Positions 35,601 to 42,868 of a stretch of 64,000 nucleotides of DNA are shown one piece after another. Origin of the DNA: Pseudomonadota bacterium. GTDB lineage: Bacteria > Pseudomonadota > Alphaproteobacteria > Rhizobiales > Devosiaceae. The number at the start of each line of letters is the position of its first letter. Position 1 is the stretch's first letter. The stretch lies in NCBI GenBank assembly GCA_023428425.1, contig JAEYYP010000017.1, positions 9,081 through 73,080 of the forward strand. Direction: 5' to 3'. The position numbers and the translations under genes were made by a program. Under the pieces are notes generated by a model. It ran no database searches. It was not told where the DNA came from and saw only the letters and a list, made by a program, of their open reading frames with translations.

Positions 35601-36010
35601 CTGCAGACATTGAAGTAGAAATAGCTGCCCATGCCGGCCCCCGCGAACACGCCGACCGGCCCATCGCTGCTGTCGGGCGTGCGGCCGGCGTCCTCCATGG
35701 CCTCCCAGGCGCATTCGAGGAACTGCCGATGCTGGGGATCCATGATGGCCGCGTCGCGCGGGCCAAGCCCGAAGAAATCGGCATCGAACATTTCCATGGC
35801 CGGCAGGTCGGCGGCCCGGCGCACGTAGTTGGGTTGGCGGATGCGCGAAAGTGGCTCACCGGCGGCCAGCAGCTCTTCCTCGCTGAGGTCGCGGATGGAC
35901 TCGACGCCGTTGCGCAGGTTCGACCAGAACTCCCCGACATTCCTCGCCCCGGGTACCCGCAGGGCCATGCCGACGATGGCAATATCACTGGCTGAGTACT
36001 GGTCCGTCAT
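29609..36010 (-). CDS. Single-module type I polyketide synthase (KS-AT-KR-DH-ACP-TE)
   Basis: 2133 residues from the ATG at 36010 (AGAGG 6 bp upstream). Ketosynthase: Cys181 (QTACSSS), His317 (VECHGTGT), His357 (NIGHLDT). Acyltransferase: GHSMGE with Ser628; the specificity region reads IAAHSRML and does not decide malonyl versus methylmalonyl. Ketoreductase: ITGGLGDLALV near 1170, Ser1316, Tyr1329 (DYVAANAYLN). Dehydratase: DEHRTTAGEPVLPG with His1416, Asp1584 in HPALLDIATG. ACP: GGHSLTAV with Ser1792. Thioesterase: GYSGGG with Ser1938, His2098 in GDHDSM. No enoylreductase. The KR precedes the DH, opposite to the usual module. All domains look intact. It diverges from the NRPS gene and probably extends and releases its product. 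Confidence 0.93.
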   Translation of the reverse strand: MTDQYSASDIAIVGMALRVPGARNVGEFWSNLRNGVESIRDLSEEELLAAGEPLSRIRQPNYVRRAADLPAMEMFDADFFGLGPRDAAIMDPQHRQFLECAWEAMEDAGRTPDSSDGPVGVFAGAGMGSYFYFNVCSNRQLVDQVGMFLLRHTGNDKDFLSTRASFTFNLRGPSVSVQTACSSSLVAVHLACQSLLSGECETAIAGGVTIEFPHRRGYLFQEGEILSPDGHCHAFDHRAAGTVFGSGVGVVMLRRLSDALADGDHIHGIIKGSAVNNDGATKATYLAPSVTGQAEAIIEAQGLAGVDADSIGYVECHGTGTYLGDPIEIEALTQAFRQSTDRTGFCRVGSVKTNIGHLDTAAGVVGLIKATLAVKHGELPPTLGYDKPNPAIDFARSPFIVNDRLTPWPNGSAPRRAAVNSLGVGGTNAHVIIEQPPATVAGRGHATAPTLLTFAAKSKKALDTAMVRLGESLATNPDLSLADASFTLYKGRKHFEHRRVLAVRDRAEAIELLAEPATRRAFTHTAVEAPAGAVFLFPGGGAQHPGMARGLYDGDTQFRADIEEGLAALPPDAAAEIRRVWLGPDGAAAATHFLRPSVQLPAILIVEVAVARFWLRHGVTPRALIGHSMGENAAACVAGVLSLGDAVRLVRLRGELFDTVEPGGMLSVPLSAAELQDILPLDLDLASVNAPELCVVSGRNEDLERFRLSLAERGVDASRVPIDIAAHSRMLDAILPRFEAFLRSIVLRAPTIPIASNLTGNWLSDAEARDPGYWVRHLRSTVQFGRGLALLAAEADRIYIEVGPGRGLSSLSKLQPGITANQVINSLPHADDTTDDHVHLVSALGRAWATGLSVPLEQIWAGTGARRVPLPTYAFQHQHYFIEPGTSPTTAPEAELELTKLPEMVDWGYRPSWRQSVPDVDVDAGSDPTSFLVFVDDTGLGASVVAALRAGGHSVVTVQVGDTFARHSDASYTLCPEDGRAGYSALLSALMERGGVPANIVHLWLVTEGESHRPGSTFANRLLEQGFYSLLGLAQAIDEAGSSEQRQATVVTNGMQRVGEEALPYPAKATILGPAMTIPKEIGSLDVRVIDLQLPTRGKAGRNWLGRRPEAAADPLQPVLTQLLDDLFAAPSSEIVAYRSGRRWSRSYRSLPLVDSRDAGFRDSGVYLITGGLGDLALVMARQLAERFNARIVLAGRTTLPSRADWPLQIRTRARNDRLRRALEQIEALEQAGHAVLYLSGDVANPEDMARVVSAAEAQFGPINGILHAAGLVDDDLIALKTIDRIEAVLSPKLHGTAVLHQLFDDKPLDLFVLFSSTSTDIAPAGQVDYVAANAYLNAYADAEAWRSDRRTVAIHWGVWNEVGLAARATAEPGAAQRTTSPARGPFFSRWVDDGENPPALEAEIGPDSHWMLDEHRTTAGEPVLPGTGYIEVLAQLAAECELGDAFVLEDLVFLSPLLVKTGARTTLRAALQPAQGGWRAVISAGTDAEGFVTHAEAVLRPRRDAGPDHLDLEGVLARLGQRAVASDTPLRSVQDGRIKFGPRWQVLRMTAFGADEAVAEISLAERYRSDAQTGTLLHPALLDIATGFAMGLAPGFAASSALWVPMSYGSITVHGPLPDDVRSHVRLVRGDATGFASFNVTITTLDGRVVFEAERFVMKRLDAGFVPAATTAERAPPAARSNSTATAKLAAQVRHGILPAEGFDAMLRALATRASQPIVSSMDLEMLRQRSASVPEPVAAADGGFDRPELDSAFVAPRDPVERKLAEFWSELLGVARIGVDDSFFDLGGHSLTAVRLFRMIKKEFAVDLPISALFEAPTIATCAALIGTGSAAPEPAQLPVSAPAGGDKPIHLVPMSVGATSGGTPLFICAGMFGNVLNLRQLALHLGQTRPVYALQARGLYGGQEPHETFEDAARDYIAEIRTVQPHGPYLLAGYSGGGLIAYEMAQQLRQAGEDVSIVVMLDTPFPREYVLSLRDRLDMKLQDLRRSGIGFVGEWLRNRREWSASQQEKVAALGAEQGATQFHDLTIEAAFRRSLSRYQPRPLSAQVLLMRPRLNVLYHLSDGRRLQYGRNPAEEDNGWTPYVADLQVQEVAGDHDSMVLEPFVRVLASRLSSALAEADRRAEPLRIAAE

Positions 36011-36125
36011 GTTGGCCTCTGCCCTGTACACGTGGGCATGCGATAGCATTGATCGATTCAAATCCGATCGACTAAGCAACAACGTCGTTAAGACCACGGT
36101 CCCGGCGCAACTAAACTGCATACAC

Positions 36126-36137
36126 TTTTATATAAAA
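36126..36137. promoter_or_regulatory. AT-only palindrome in the PKS/NRPS divergent promoter region
   Basis: TTTTATATAAAA, a perfect 12-bp palindrome near the centre of the 258-bp gap (36011-36268) between the divergent PKS and NRPS genes. Its composition is striking in a GC-rich genome. It may be a -10 or melting element for one or both promoters or a site for a nucleoid protein. I found no matching -35 boxes. Confidence 0.45.
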
Positions 36138-36268
36138 TCGCCGAAACCACTCGGTCGCCTTAACCAACGGTGACGATCCAGCATGCAAAATTGCACAAAT
36201 CGCTCAGTATGTCGCTCATACATAGCCTCTACGAGGCATGGCGGACTGACAGGCAATCCGGAGTTACA

Positions 36269-39200
36269 ATGGCGATCGAAGCGTTGAGCTGCGTACTGGT
36301 GGGCGATGAGTCCCTGCTGGCGCAATGTGCCGAGGTCCTGCGCGAACGTGGCCACACCATTGCGGCCATCGTCACCGAAACACCTGCAATAGCCACCTAC
36401 GCGGCCACGCACGGGATCCGCGTCATCGGCTGGAGCGACACTCTGGCTGCCGACCTCGGCAGTCTGGCGTTCGACTGGCTGTTCAGCGCCGCTAACCTGC
36501 GGATCATCCCGGATGCCGTCTGGAAACAGGCGAAGCGGGGTGCCGTCAACTTTCACGACGGCCCGTTGCCGCGCTACGCGGGCCTCAATGCCCCGGCCTG
36601 GGCGATCATCGAGGGCCAGACCCGGCATGGCGTGGCCTGGCACTCCATCGCGGCCGAGATCGACGCTGGCCTGATCTATGCCAGCCAGCAGTTCGATATC
36701 GCCGAGGATGAGACTGCGCTGACGCTCAACAGCAAGTGCTTCGAGGCCGGCATTGCCACCTTCACCGGCATGCTGCAGCACATCGAGGCCGGCACCCTGC
36801 GCGGCGAGGAACAGGACTTCAGCCAGCGCAGCTACTACGCCCGCACCCGGCGGCCGGCGGATGCGGCGACCCTGCGGTTCGACCAGCCGGCAGTGAGTTT
36901 GTCCCGCCTTGTGCGCGGCCTCGACTTCGGTGCCGGATATGCCAACCCGCTGGTGACGCCAAAGCTGCGCACGGCCTCGGATGTCTACGTGGTGACGGGG
37001 CTGACGGTCCTCCCCGACACCTCGTCCTCGCCTCCGGGCACCGTGCTTGCCGTGTCGGCGGAAGGTGTGCTGGTCGCAACGCTCGACCATCCAGTGCTGC
37101 TGACCGGGCGTCGCATCGGCGACGGCGCGAGCCTCGCGGCAAACCTCTCGCCGGGCGAGTCGTTGCCCGGTCTCGATGCCGAAGCCGGCAGCGCGCTTTC
37201 GGCTGCCGTGACACGGGCAGCGAAGGCCGAAGCATCGCACCGTCGCCAACTCGCCGGGGCCGTCGATCTGGACCTGGTGGACGTCGCTGGACTGATGCCC
37301 GGGCGCCCGCGGGAAGTTGCCAGCGTGGCACTGACTCTTCCGGCCGATCTGGATGGCGCAGGCAAGGTAGCACTGTTCGCCGCCTTCATGGCCCGGCTGA
37401 GTGGACAACAGCAGTTCTCGCTCGCCTATGGGAATGAGGCGCACTCGGCCACCGGGGCGCAGTTTCCCGGCTACTTCGCCGAGACGGTGCCGCTCAACCT
37501 GAGCCTCGGCGATGACACTTCGCTCGCGGACTTCGTCGCGGCCTGCAAGACGCAGCTCGAGCGGCTCCGCCGGCAGGGTCCCAGCCTCCTGGACCTGCCG
37601 TCACGGTTTCCGGGCCTTACGGCTCCCTCGCTGACGGTCGGTGTCATCGAGGACGCCCCGCTGCCGGCCACCTGCGCGCTGGCGCTCGTCACCGGCAGGG
37701 ACGGTGATGCCATCGCCTTCGATCGCAGTCGCGTCGATGCCGGCCAGATGGATATCCTGGCGCGTCGGCTCGAACTGATGGCGGGAGCTTTCTCCAGCCA
37801 CTCGGGACCGCTCGCCGACCTGCCGCTGATGTCCGCGGCCGAGGAGCAGCACATCCTCTATGGCCTCAATGACACCGCCCTGCCCTACGATCCCACTCCG
37901 ATCCACCAGCAGTTCGAGCGCCAGTCCGACCTGACCCCAGATGCGGTCGCCGTGGCGAGCGGCGCCACGTCGCTGACCTACCGGCAACTGGACCAGCGCG
38001 CCAACCAGCTGGCAAATGCCCTCGTCGCCGCAGGCGTGGGGCCGGAGTCGCTGGTCGGGCTGCACGTTTCGCGCTCGGTCGACCTGGTTGCGGGGGCACT
38101 GGCCATTCTCAAGGCAGGTGGTGCCTATGTGCCGCGCGACCCGATGTTCCCCGCCGATCGTCTCGAACTGATGGTGGAGGACAGCGCCGCCCGGGTGGTG
38201 CTGACCGAGCGGGCGCTGCACGGCCGGCTGAGGTCACCGCAGGCCACGACCCTCGTCATCGAGGACCTGCTCGAGGCAGGGCACGGCGCGGAGCGCGCGA
38301 CGGCCCCGGTGGTTCCGGGCAACCTCGCCTACGTGATCTATACTTCGGGCTCCACCGGCCGCCCCAAGGGCGTCATGATCGAGCACCGCAACGTCGCCAA
38401 CTTCTTTGCTGGCATGGACGAGCGGATTCCGGTGCCGCGGGATCGCCAGCCCGTCTGGCTGGCCGTCACCAGCCTGTCGTTCGACATCTCGGTGCTCGAA
38501 CTGTTCTGGACCTTGGCGCGCGGCTTCAAGGTCGTCATCCATTCGAGCGAAGTGAAGGCCGGCGCCGGCGACGCCCGGCAGCGCTCGAAGGTGGATTTCG
38601 GCCTCTTCTACTGGGGCAACGATGACGGTCCGGGCGCGCAGAAATACCGCCTGCTGCTGGAGGGGGCCAAGTTTGCCGACACCCACGGCTTCACCGCCGT
38701 GTGGACCCCGGAACGGCATTTCCACGCGTTTGGCGGCCCCTATCCCAACCCCGCCGTGACGGGTGCAGCAGTCGCCGCCGTCACCCGCAACCTGTCGATC
38801 CGTGCCGGCAGCTGCGTACTGCCGCTGCATCACCCGGCCCGCGTGGTCGAGGAGTGGGCGGTGCTCGACAATATCAGCGATGGCAGGGTCGGACTTGCCT
38901 TCGCGTCAGGCTGGATGCCAGAAGACTTCGTGCTCCGCCCCGAGAATGCGCCGCCCGACAACAAGGCCGCCATGTTGCGCGACATCGAGACGGTGCGCCG
39001 GCTGTGGCGCGGCGAGAAGGTCGAGTTCGAGCTCAACGGCAAGCAGGTCGGCGTGGTGACGCAGCCGCGCCCGGTGCAGAGGGAACTGCCGATCTGGGTG
39101 ACGTCGGCCGGCAACCCGGAGACCTACCGCGACGCCGCCCGGCAAGGCGCAAACGTACTGACCCATCTGCTGGGCCAATCGGTGGAGGAACTGGCGGAGA

Positions 39201-40855
39201 AGATCCGCATCTATCGCCAGACGCTTACCGAGACCGGACGCAATCCGGCCGACTTCAAGGTGACGCTGATGCTGCACACGCTGCTCGGCGAGGATCGCGA
39301 CGAGGTGCGTGAACTCGCCCGGCAGCCTATGAAGGACTACCTGCGCAGCGCCACGGCGCTGATCAAGCAGTACGCCTGGGCCTTCCCCGCGTTCAAGAAG
39401 CCGCAGGGCATGGTCAATCCGATGGATATTGACCTGCGGGGTCTCGCACCCGACGAACTCGACGCCATCCTGGACTTCGCCTTCCAGCGCTACTTCGACG
39501 AGAGCGGGCTGTTCGGAACGGTCGACGACGCCATGCGGCGGGTAGAGCAGGTTGCGGCGATCGGCGTCGACGAAATCGCCTGCCTGATCGATTTCGGCGT
39601 CTCCGCCGACATCGCCCTCGAGCGTCTGGAGTTCCTTGGCACAGTCGTGCAGCGGCCTGTCGCGCTTCCCCAGACGGATGCCCCGGAAGATCGCGGGCTT
39701 GCTGCGGAGGTCGATGCGCATGGTGTGACGCACCTGCAGTGCACGCCGTCGATGGCGCGCATGTTCCTGTCGGACGATGCGAGCCGCAAGGCCATCGGCA
39801 CCATCGACCACCTGTTCATCGGAGGCGAGCCCCTCGCCTCCTCGCTGGTCGCGCAGCTTCGGGAAGTCACTCCCGCCAGCATTGAGAACATGTATGGACC
39901 GACCGAGACCACCATCTGGTCATCGACGCTGTCCGTTGGCACCGTCGATGGCATCGTCCCGCTTGGCCGGCCGATCGCCAATACGCAGCTCTACGTGCTC
40001 GATCCTCGCGGTCGCCCGGTGCCGACGAACACGCCGGGCGAGCTGTTCATCGGCGGCGACGGCGTGGCGCGCGGCTACCACAACCGCCCCGACCTGACCG
40101 CGGAACGGTTCCTGCACAACCCGCACACCGGGGGAAGGTTCTATCGTACCGGAGACCTCGCCAGGTTCCTCACGGACGGGACACTGCAGTTCCTCGGCCG
40201 CGCCGACCACCAGGTCAAGGTCCGCGGCTATCGCATCGAACTGGGCGAGATCGAATCGCGGATCGCCGAGTTCCCGGGCGTGGCCGAAACGGTCGTGATG
40301 GCGCGCGAGGATCGTGTCGATGATGTCCGGCTGGTCGCGTACCTCCGGCTGTCATCCACCGACCTGGACGAAGATGCGCTGCGAAAGGCACTCGCGAAGA
40401 GCCTGCCCTACTACATGGTGCCGTCGCACTTCGTGACGCTCGAAACCTTCCCGCTGACCCCCAACGCCAAGGTGGATCGCAAGGCGCTGCCGGCTCCCCT
40501 GGCGATGGCCGCGCCAAAGCCCGAGGTGCTGTTTGTCGAGCCGGCCGACAGCCTGCAGCGTGGCATCGCCGAAACCTTCAAGCGCATTCTCGGCGTCGAG
40601 CGGGTTGGCCAGTCGGACAGCTTCTTTGCCCTCGGTGGACACTCCCTGCTCGCCGTGCAGGCGCATCGTGAACTGAAGGCGAGCATCGCCCCAGAAATGG
40701 CGATCACCGACCTCTTCCGCTTTCCGACAGTGGCGGCGCTGGCCGCCCACCTGTCCGACAGCAAAGGCGCGGACGAACAGTTGAGCCGGGTCGCCAACCG
40801 CGCGGCATCCCGACGCGCGGCCATGGGTGCCAGAATGGTGCTGAATACGAGATGA
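36269..40855 (+). CDS. NRPS: formyltransferase - truncated condensation-like - adenylation with inserted luciferase-like monooxygenase - PCP
   Basis: 1528 residues from the ATG at 36269 (CCGGAG 5 bp upstream); the frame is open to 36170. Residues 1-180: formyltransferase N domain with Asn94, His96 (NFHDGPLP) and Asp132 (AEIDAGLI), the spacing of methionyl-tRNA formyltransferase. Residues about 330-520: resembles the C-terminal half of a condensation domain with no HHxxxDG. Adenylation domain from about 523: A3 YTSGSTGRPKG, A4 with Asp739 (FDISVLELFW), then about 360 residues (774-1132) of FMN-dependent luciferase-like monooxygenase of the MupA/Atu3671 type, then A5 NMYGPTETT (1206), A7 YRTGD, A8 GYRIELGEIE and A10 Lys in NAKVDRKAL. 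PCP: GGHSLLAV, Ser1459. No release domain. It likely activates, formylates and oxidises an amino acid before transfer to the PKS. Confidence 0.92.
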   Translation: MAIEALSCVLVGDESLLAQCAEVLRERGHTIAAIVTETPAIATYAATHGIRVIGWSDTLAADLGSLAFDWLFSAANLRIIPDAVWKQAKRGAVNFHDGPLPRYAGLNAPAWAIIEGQTRHGVAWHSIAAEIDAGLIYASQQFDIAEDETALTLNSKCFEAGIATFTGMLQHIEAGTLRGEEQDFSQRSYYARTRRPADAATLRFDQPAVSLSRLVRGLDFGAGYANPLVTPKLRTASDVYVVTGLTVLPDTSSSPPGTVLAVSAEGVLVATLDHPVLLTGRRIGDGASLAANLSPGESLPGLDAEAGSALSAAVTRAAKAEASHRRQLAGAVDLDLVDVAGLMPGRPREVASVALTLPADLDGAGKVALFAAFMARLSGQQQFSLAYGNEAHSATGAQFPGYFAETVPLNLSLGDDTSLADFVAACKTQLERLRRQGPSLLDLPSRFPGLTAPSLTVGVIEDAPLPATCALALVTGRDGDAIAFDRSRVDAGQMDILARRLELMAGAFSSHSGPLADLPLMSAAEEQHILYGLNDTALPYDPTPIHQQFERQSDLTPDAVAVASGATSLTYRQLDQRANQLANALVAAGVGPESLVGLHVSRSVDLVAGALAILKAGGAYVPRDPMFPADRLELMVEDSAARVVLTERALHGRLRSPQATTLVIEDLLEAGHGAERATAPVVPGNLAYVIYTSGSTGRPKGVMIEHRNVANFFAGMDERIPVPRDRQPVWLAVTSLSFDISVLELFWTLARGFKVVIHSSEVKAGAGDARQRSKVDFGLFYWGNDDGPGAQKYRLLLEGAKFADTHGFTAVWTPERHFHAFGGPYPNPAVTGAAVAAVTRNLSIRAGSCVLPLHHPARVVEEWAVLDNISDGRVGLAFASGWMPEDFVLRPENAPPDNKAAMLRDIETVRRLWRGEKVEFELNGKQVGVVTQPRPVQRELPIWVTSAGNPETYRDAARQGANVLTHLLGQSVEELAEKIRIYRQTLTETGRNPADFKVTLMLHTLLGEDRDEVRELARQPMKDYLRSATALIKQYAWAFPAFKKPQGMVNPMDIDLRGLAPDELDAILDFAFQRYFDESGLFGTVDDAMRRVEQVAAIGVDEIACLIDFGVSADIALERLEFLGTVVQRPVALPQTDAPEDRGLAAEVDAHGVTHLQCTPSMARMFLSDDASRKAIGTIDHLFIGGEPLASSLVAQLREVTPASIENMYGPTETTIWSSTLSVGTVDGIVPLGRPIANTQLYVLDPRGRPVPTNTPGELFIGGDGVARGYHNRPDLTAERFLHNPHTGGRFYRTGDLARFLTDGTLQFLGRADHQVKVRGYRIELGEIESRIAEFPGVAETVVMAREDRVDDVRLVAYLRLSSTDLDEDALRKALAKSLPYYMVPSHFVTLETFPLTPNAKVDRKALPAPLAMAAPKPEVLFVEPADSLQRGIAETFKRILGVERVGQSDSFFALGGHSLLAVQAHRELKASIAPEMAITDLFRFPTVAALAAHLSDSKGADEQLSRVANRAASRRAAMGARMVLNTR

Positions 40856-41562
40856 GGCTGCTCGACGGTCTGTTTGACGCACGGATCAGCCTGGCGCATG
40901 CCGACCCGCGCGCCGATTGGCCTGCTGTGATGCCCGTCGAGGAGGCATCGCTGCAGCGGGCGGTCGAAGCGCGTCGGCGGGAGTTTCGAGCGGGTCGGAC
41001 ACTGGCTCGGCAGGCGATGCTGACGCTCGGCTCGCCACCGGCACCGGTCGCCGTCCAGGCGGACCGATCCCCGGCCTGGCCGGACGGACTCGTCGGCAAC
41101 ATCTCGCACTGCGACGATCTCTGCATCGCAGCGGTCGGACGCATCGATCACGGATGGCTCGCCATCGGCGTCGACGTCGAGGCCCGAGCCGAGCTGCCCC
41201 CGGAACTGGTGGCAGAAGTTTGTGGCCGCGAGGAGCAGAACTGGCTCGCCGGCCTGCCGGCGAGGGACCGTGGAGTGTTCGCGAGGCTGATCTTCAGCGC
41301 CAAGGAATGCGCCTACAAGTGCCAGCATACCCTGTCCCGCCGCCTGCTCGATTTCGATGCGCTGACCATCCGGGTCGACCTCGCCACCGGGCAGTTCGTC
41401 GCCCGCTTCAGGCAAGGCGTGACGCCCTTCGCTGCGGGCGATGAGCTGGTCGGCCGCTATCGGATGGACACGGATCACATCGTGACGGCCATGGCGCTGC
41501 GGCGCGAGCAGATGGCCGCAAACGCCGCCGGGCAGCAGGAGTCTCTCCGTGACCATGGATAG
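40852..41562 (+). CDS. 4'-phosphopantetheinyl transferase (Sfp/EntD type)
   Basis: 236 residues. It moves phosphopantetheine from CoA to carrier-protein serines, here Ser1459 of the NRPS and Ser1792 of the PKS. Signature motifs GVDVE (magnesium binding) and FSAKECAYK are intact, and the phosphate-binding stretch GNISHCDDL is present. The ATG overlaps the NRPS stop by four bases, so synthase and activator are made together. Confidence 0.93.
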   Translation: MRLLDGLFDARISLAHADPRADWPAVMPVEEASLQRAVEARRREFRAGRTLARQAMLTLGSPPAPVAVQADRSPAWPDGLVGNISHCDDLCIAAVGRIDHGWLAIGVDVEARAELPPELVAEVCGREEQNWLAGLPARDRGVFARLIFSAKECAYKCQHTLSRRLLDFDALTIRVDLATGQFVARFRQGVTPFAAGDELVGRYRMDTDHIVTAMALRREQMAANAAGQQESLRDHG

Positions 41563-42850
41563 CGACGTCCTGCCGGGCCACCATCAGGTGGAGCCGCCCA
41601 CGGCCGGGCGTTCGGAACCCGTTTCGAACTCGGTCATCATGCCGACGGATGGCGCCAGCAGGGTCCGCGAAGCGTTGGGAATGTCGCCGGATGCTCCCCT
41701 CCGCGTCGCTTTCGTCGCCGGCCCTGGCGATGCTGTCGGAACGTTCGATCATTGGTCGCAGGGCATTCATGATCCGCGCATGCCGGTGATCAACTACACG
41801 ACAATGCTCTACAGCCTCGTCGAGGCGCTCGATGCAGAGGCGCTGATCCTGGTCGAGCAGGACAGGCAACCCGCCCAGCCGCGCGGGCGCTTTCGCTTCG
41901 AATACACACCGCGACGGCGCGGCCGGGGCGGTATCGGCTATCACCTCGACGAACGTGCCTTCGCGCTGAAAGTCCTGCGTCACCTGCGGGCATATCGCCC
42001 GGACGTCATCATCGTGGGGACCGATGCTCCCGATGCGCTGATCGCGCGGCTGCCGCGGACGCGGCGCGTGGTCCTGACAGCGCACAACACCTACTGGCCG
42101 ATGGGTCGGCGCCCGAACTCGCTAAAGGCCCGCGCGCGGTCCTGGATCTGGAAGCAGGGCATGCGCCGGATCGATGTGGCCGTGTGCACGTCCGACGAGT
42201 GCGCCGCACAGATCGCGGAACTGGGCGGGCCGTCCGGCGCGCGCAGTTTCACGGAAATCCCGCAGATCCTGACCGAGTTCTATCCTCCACAACTGGCTCC
42301 CGCCGCTGCAGTGGAGACCCTTCTGTACGTGGGGCGGATCGAGGCGAGCAAGGGCGTGTTCGACCTGTTGCAGGCGTTTGAGTCCGTCGCCGCGGAGCAC
42401 GCCACGCTGAGGCTGGAGATTGCCGGGACAGGCACTGCCGCTGCGCCGCTGATGGATGCCATCGCCGCCTCTCCCCATGCAGATCGCATCGTCTTTCACG
42501 GCCAACTGCTGGCAAAGGCGGTGCATCAGCGACTCGAATCCGCCGACCTGCTGCTCTGCCCCACCCGCTCCAGCTTCAGCGAAGGGTTGGCGCTCGTGGT
42601 CGTCGAGGCGGCCGTGCATGGCGTCCCGACGCTGCTCAGTTCGATTGTTCCCGCCAAGGCACTGTTTCCAGGCGCAAGCGAGGAGTTTCCGGCGGATGAC
42701 ACCGCAGCGCTGACAGCCACACTGCGACGCCTGGTGAGTTCGCCGGCCGACTATGCCACCCTGTGCACGGCACTAGCCGAACAGCGCGCCCAGTTCCGCG
42801 ACCGGTCGAAGTCCTGGGGATCAATGCTCTACCGCGCGCTCGTCGCCTGA
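41549..42850 (+). CDS. GT4-family glycosyltransferase
   Basis: 433 residues from a GTG at 41549, placed 7 bp after GCAGGAG inside the phosphopantetheinyl transferase gene; an ATG two codons later (41555) is the alternative. The GT-B donor domain has LLYVGRIEASKGVFDLLQAF and the E-x7-E motif EGLALVVVEAAVHGVPTLL. The N-terminal half has HNTYWPMGRRPNSLKARARSW. Its start overlaps the preceding gene by 14 bp, so it belongs to the NRPS operon. It may glycosylate the NRPS/PKS product or act in polysaccharide assembly. Confidence 0.88.
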   Translation: MTMDSDVLPGHHQVEPPTAGRSEPVSNSVIMPTDGASRVREALGMSPDAPLRVAFVAGPGDAVGTFDHWSQGIHDPRMPVINYTTMLYSLVEALDAEALILVEQDRQPAQPRGRFRFEYTPRRRGRGGIGYHLDERAFALKVLRHLRAYRPDVIIVGTDAPDALIARLPRTRRVVLTAHNTYWPMGRRPNSLKARARSWIWKQGMRRIDVAVCTSDECAAQIAELGGPSGARSFTEIPQILTEFYPPQLAPAAAVETLLYVGRIEASKGVFDLLQAFESVAAEHATLRLEIAGTGTAAAPLMDAIAASPHADRIVFHGQLLAKAVHQRLESADLLLCPTRSSFSEGLALVVVEAAVHGVPTLLSSIVPAKALFPGASEEFPADDTAALTATLRRLVSSPADYATLCTALAEQRAQFRDRSKSWGSMLYRALVA

Positions 42851-42868
42851 CGGGTCGGGAGCCGGTTA

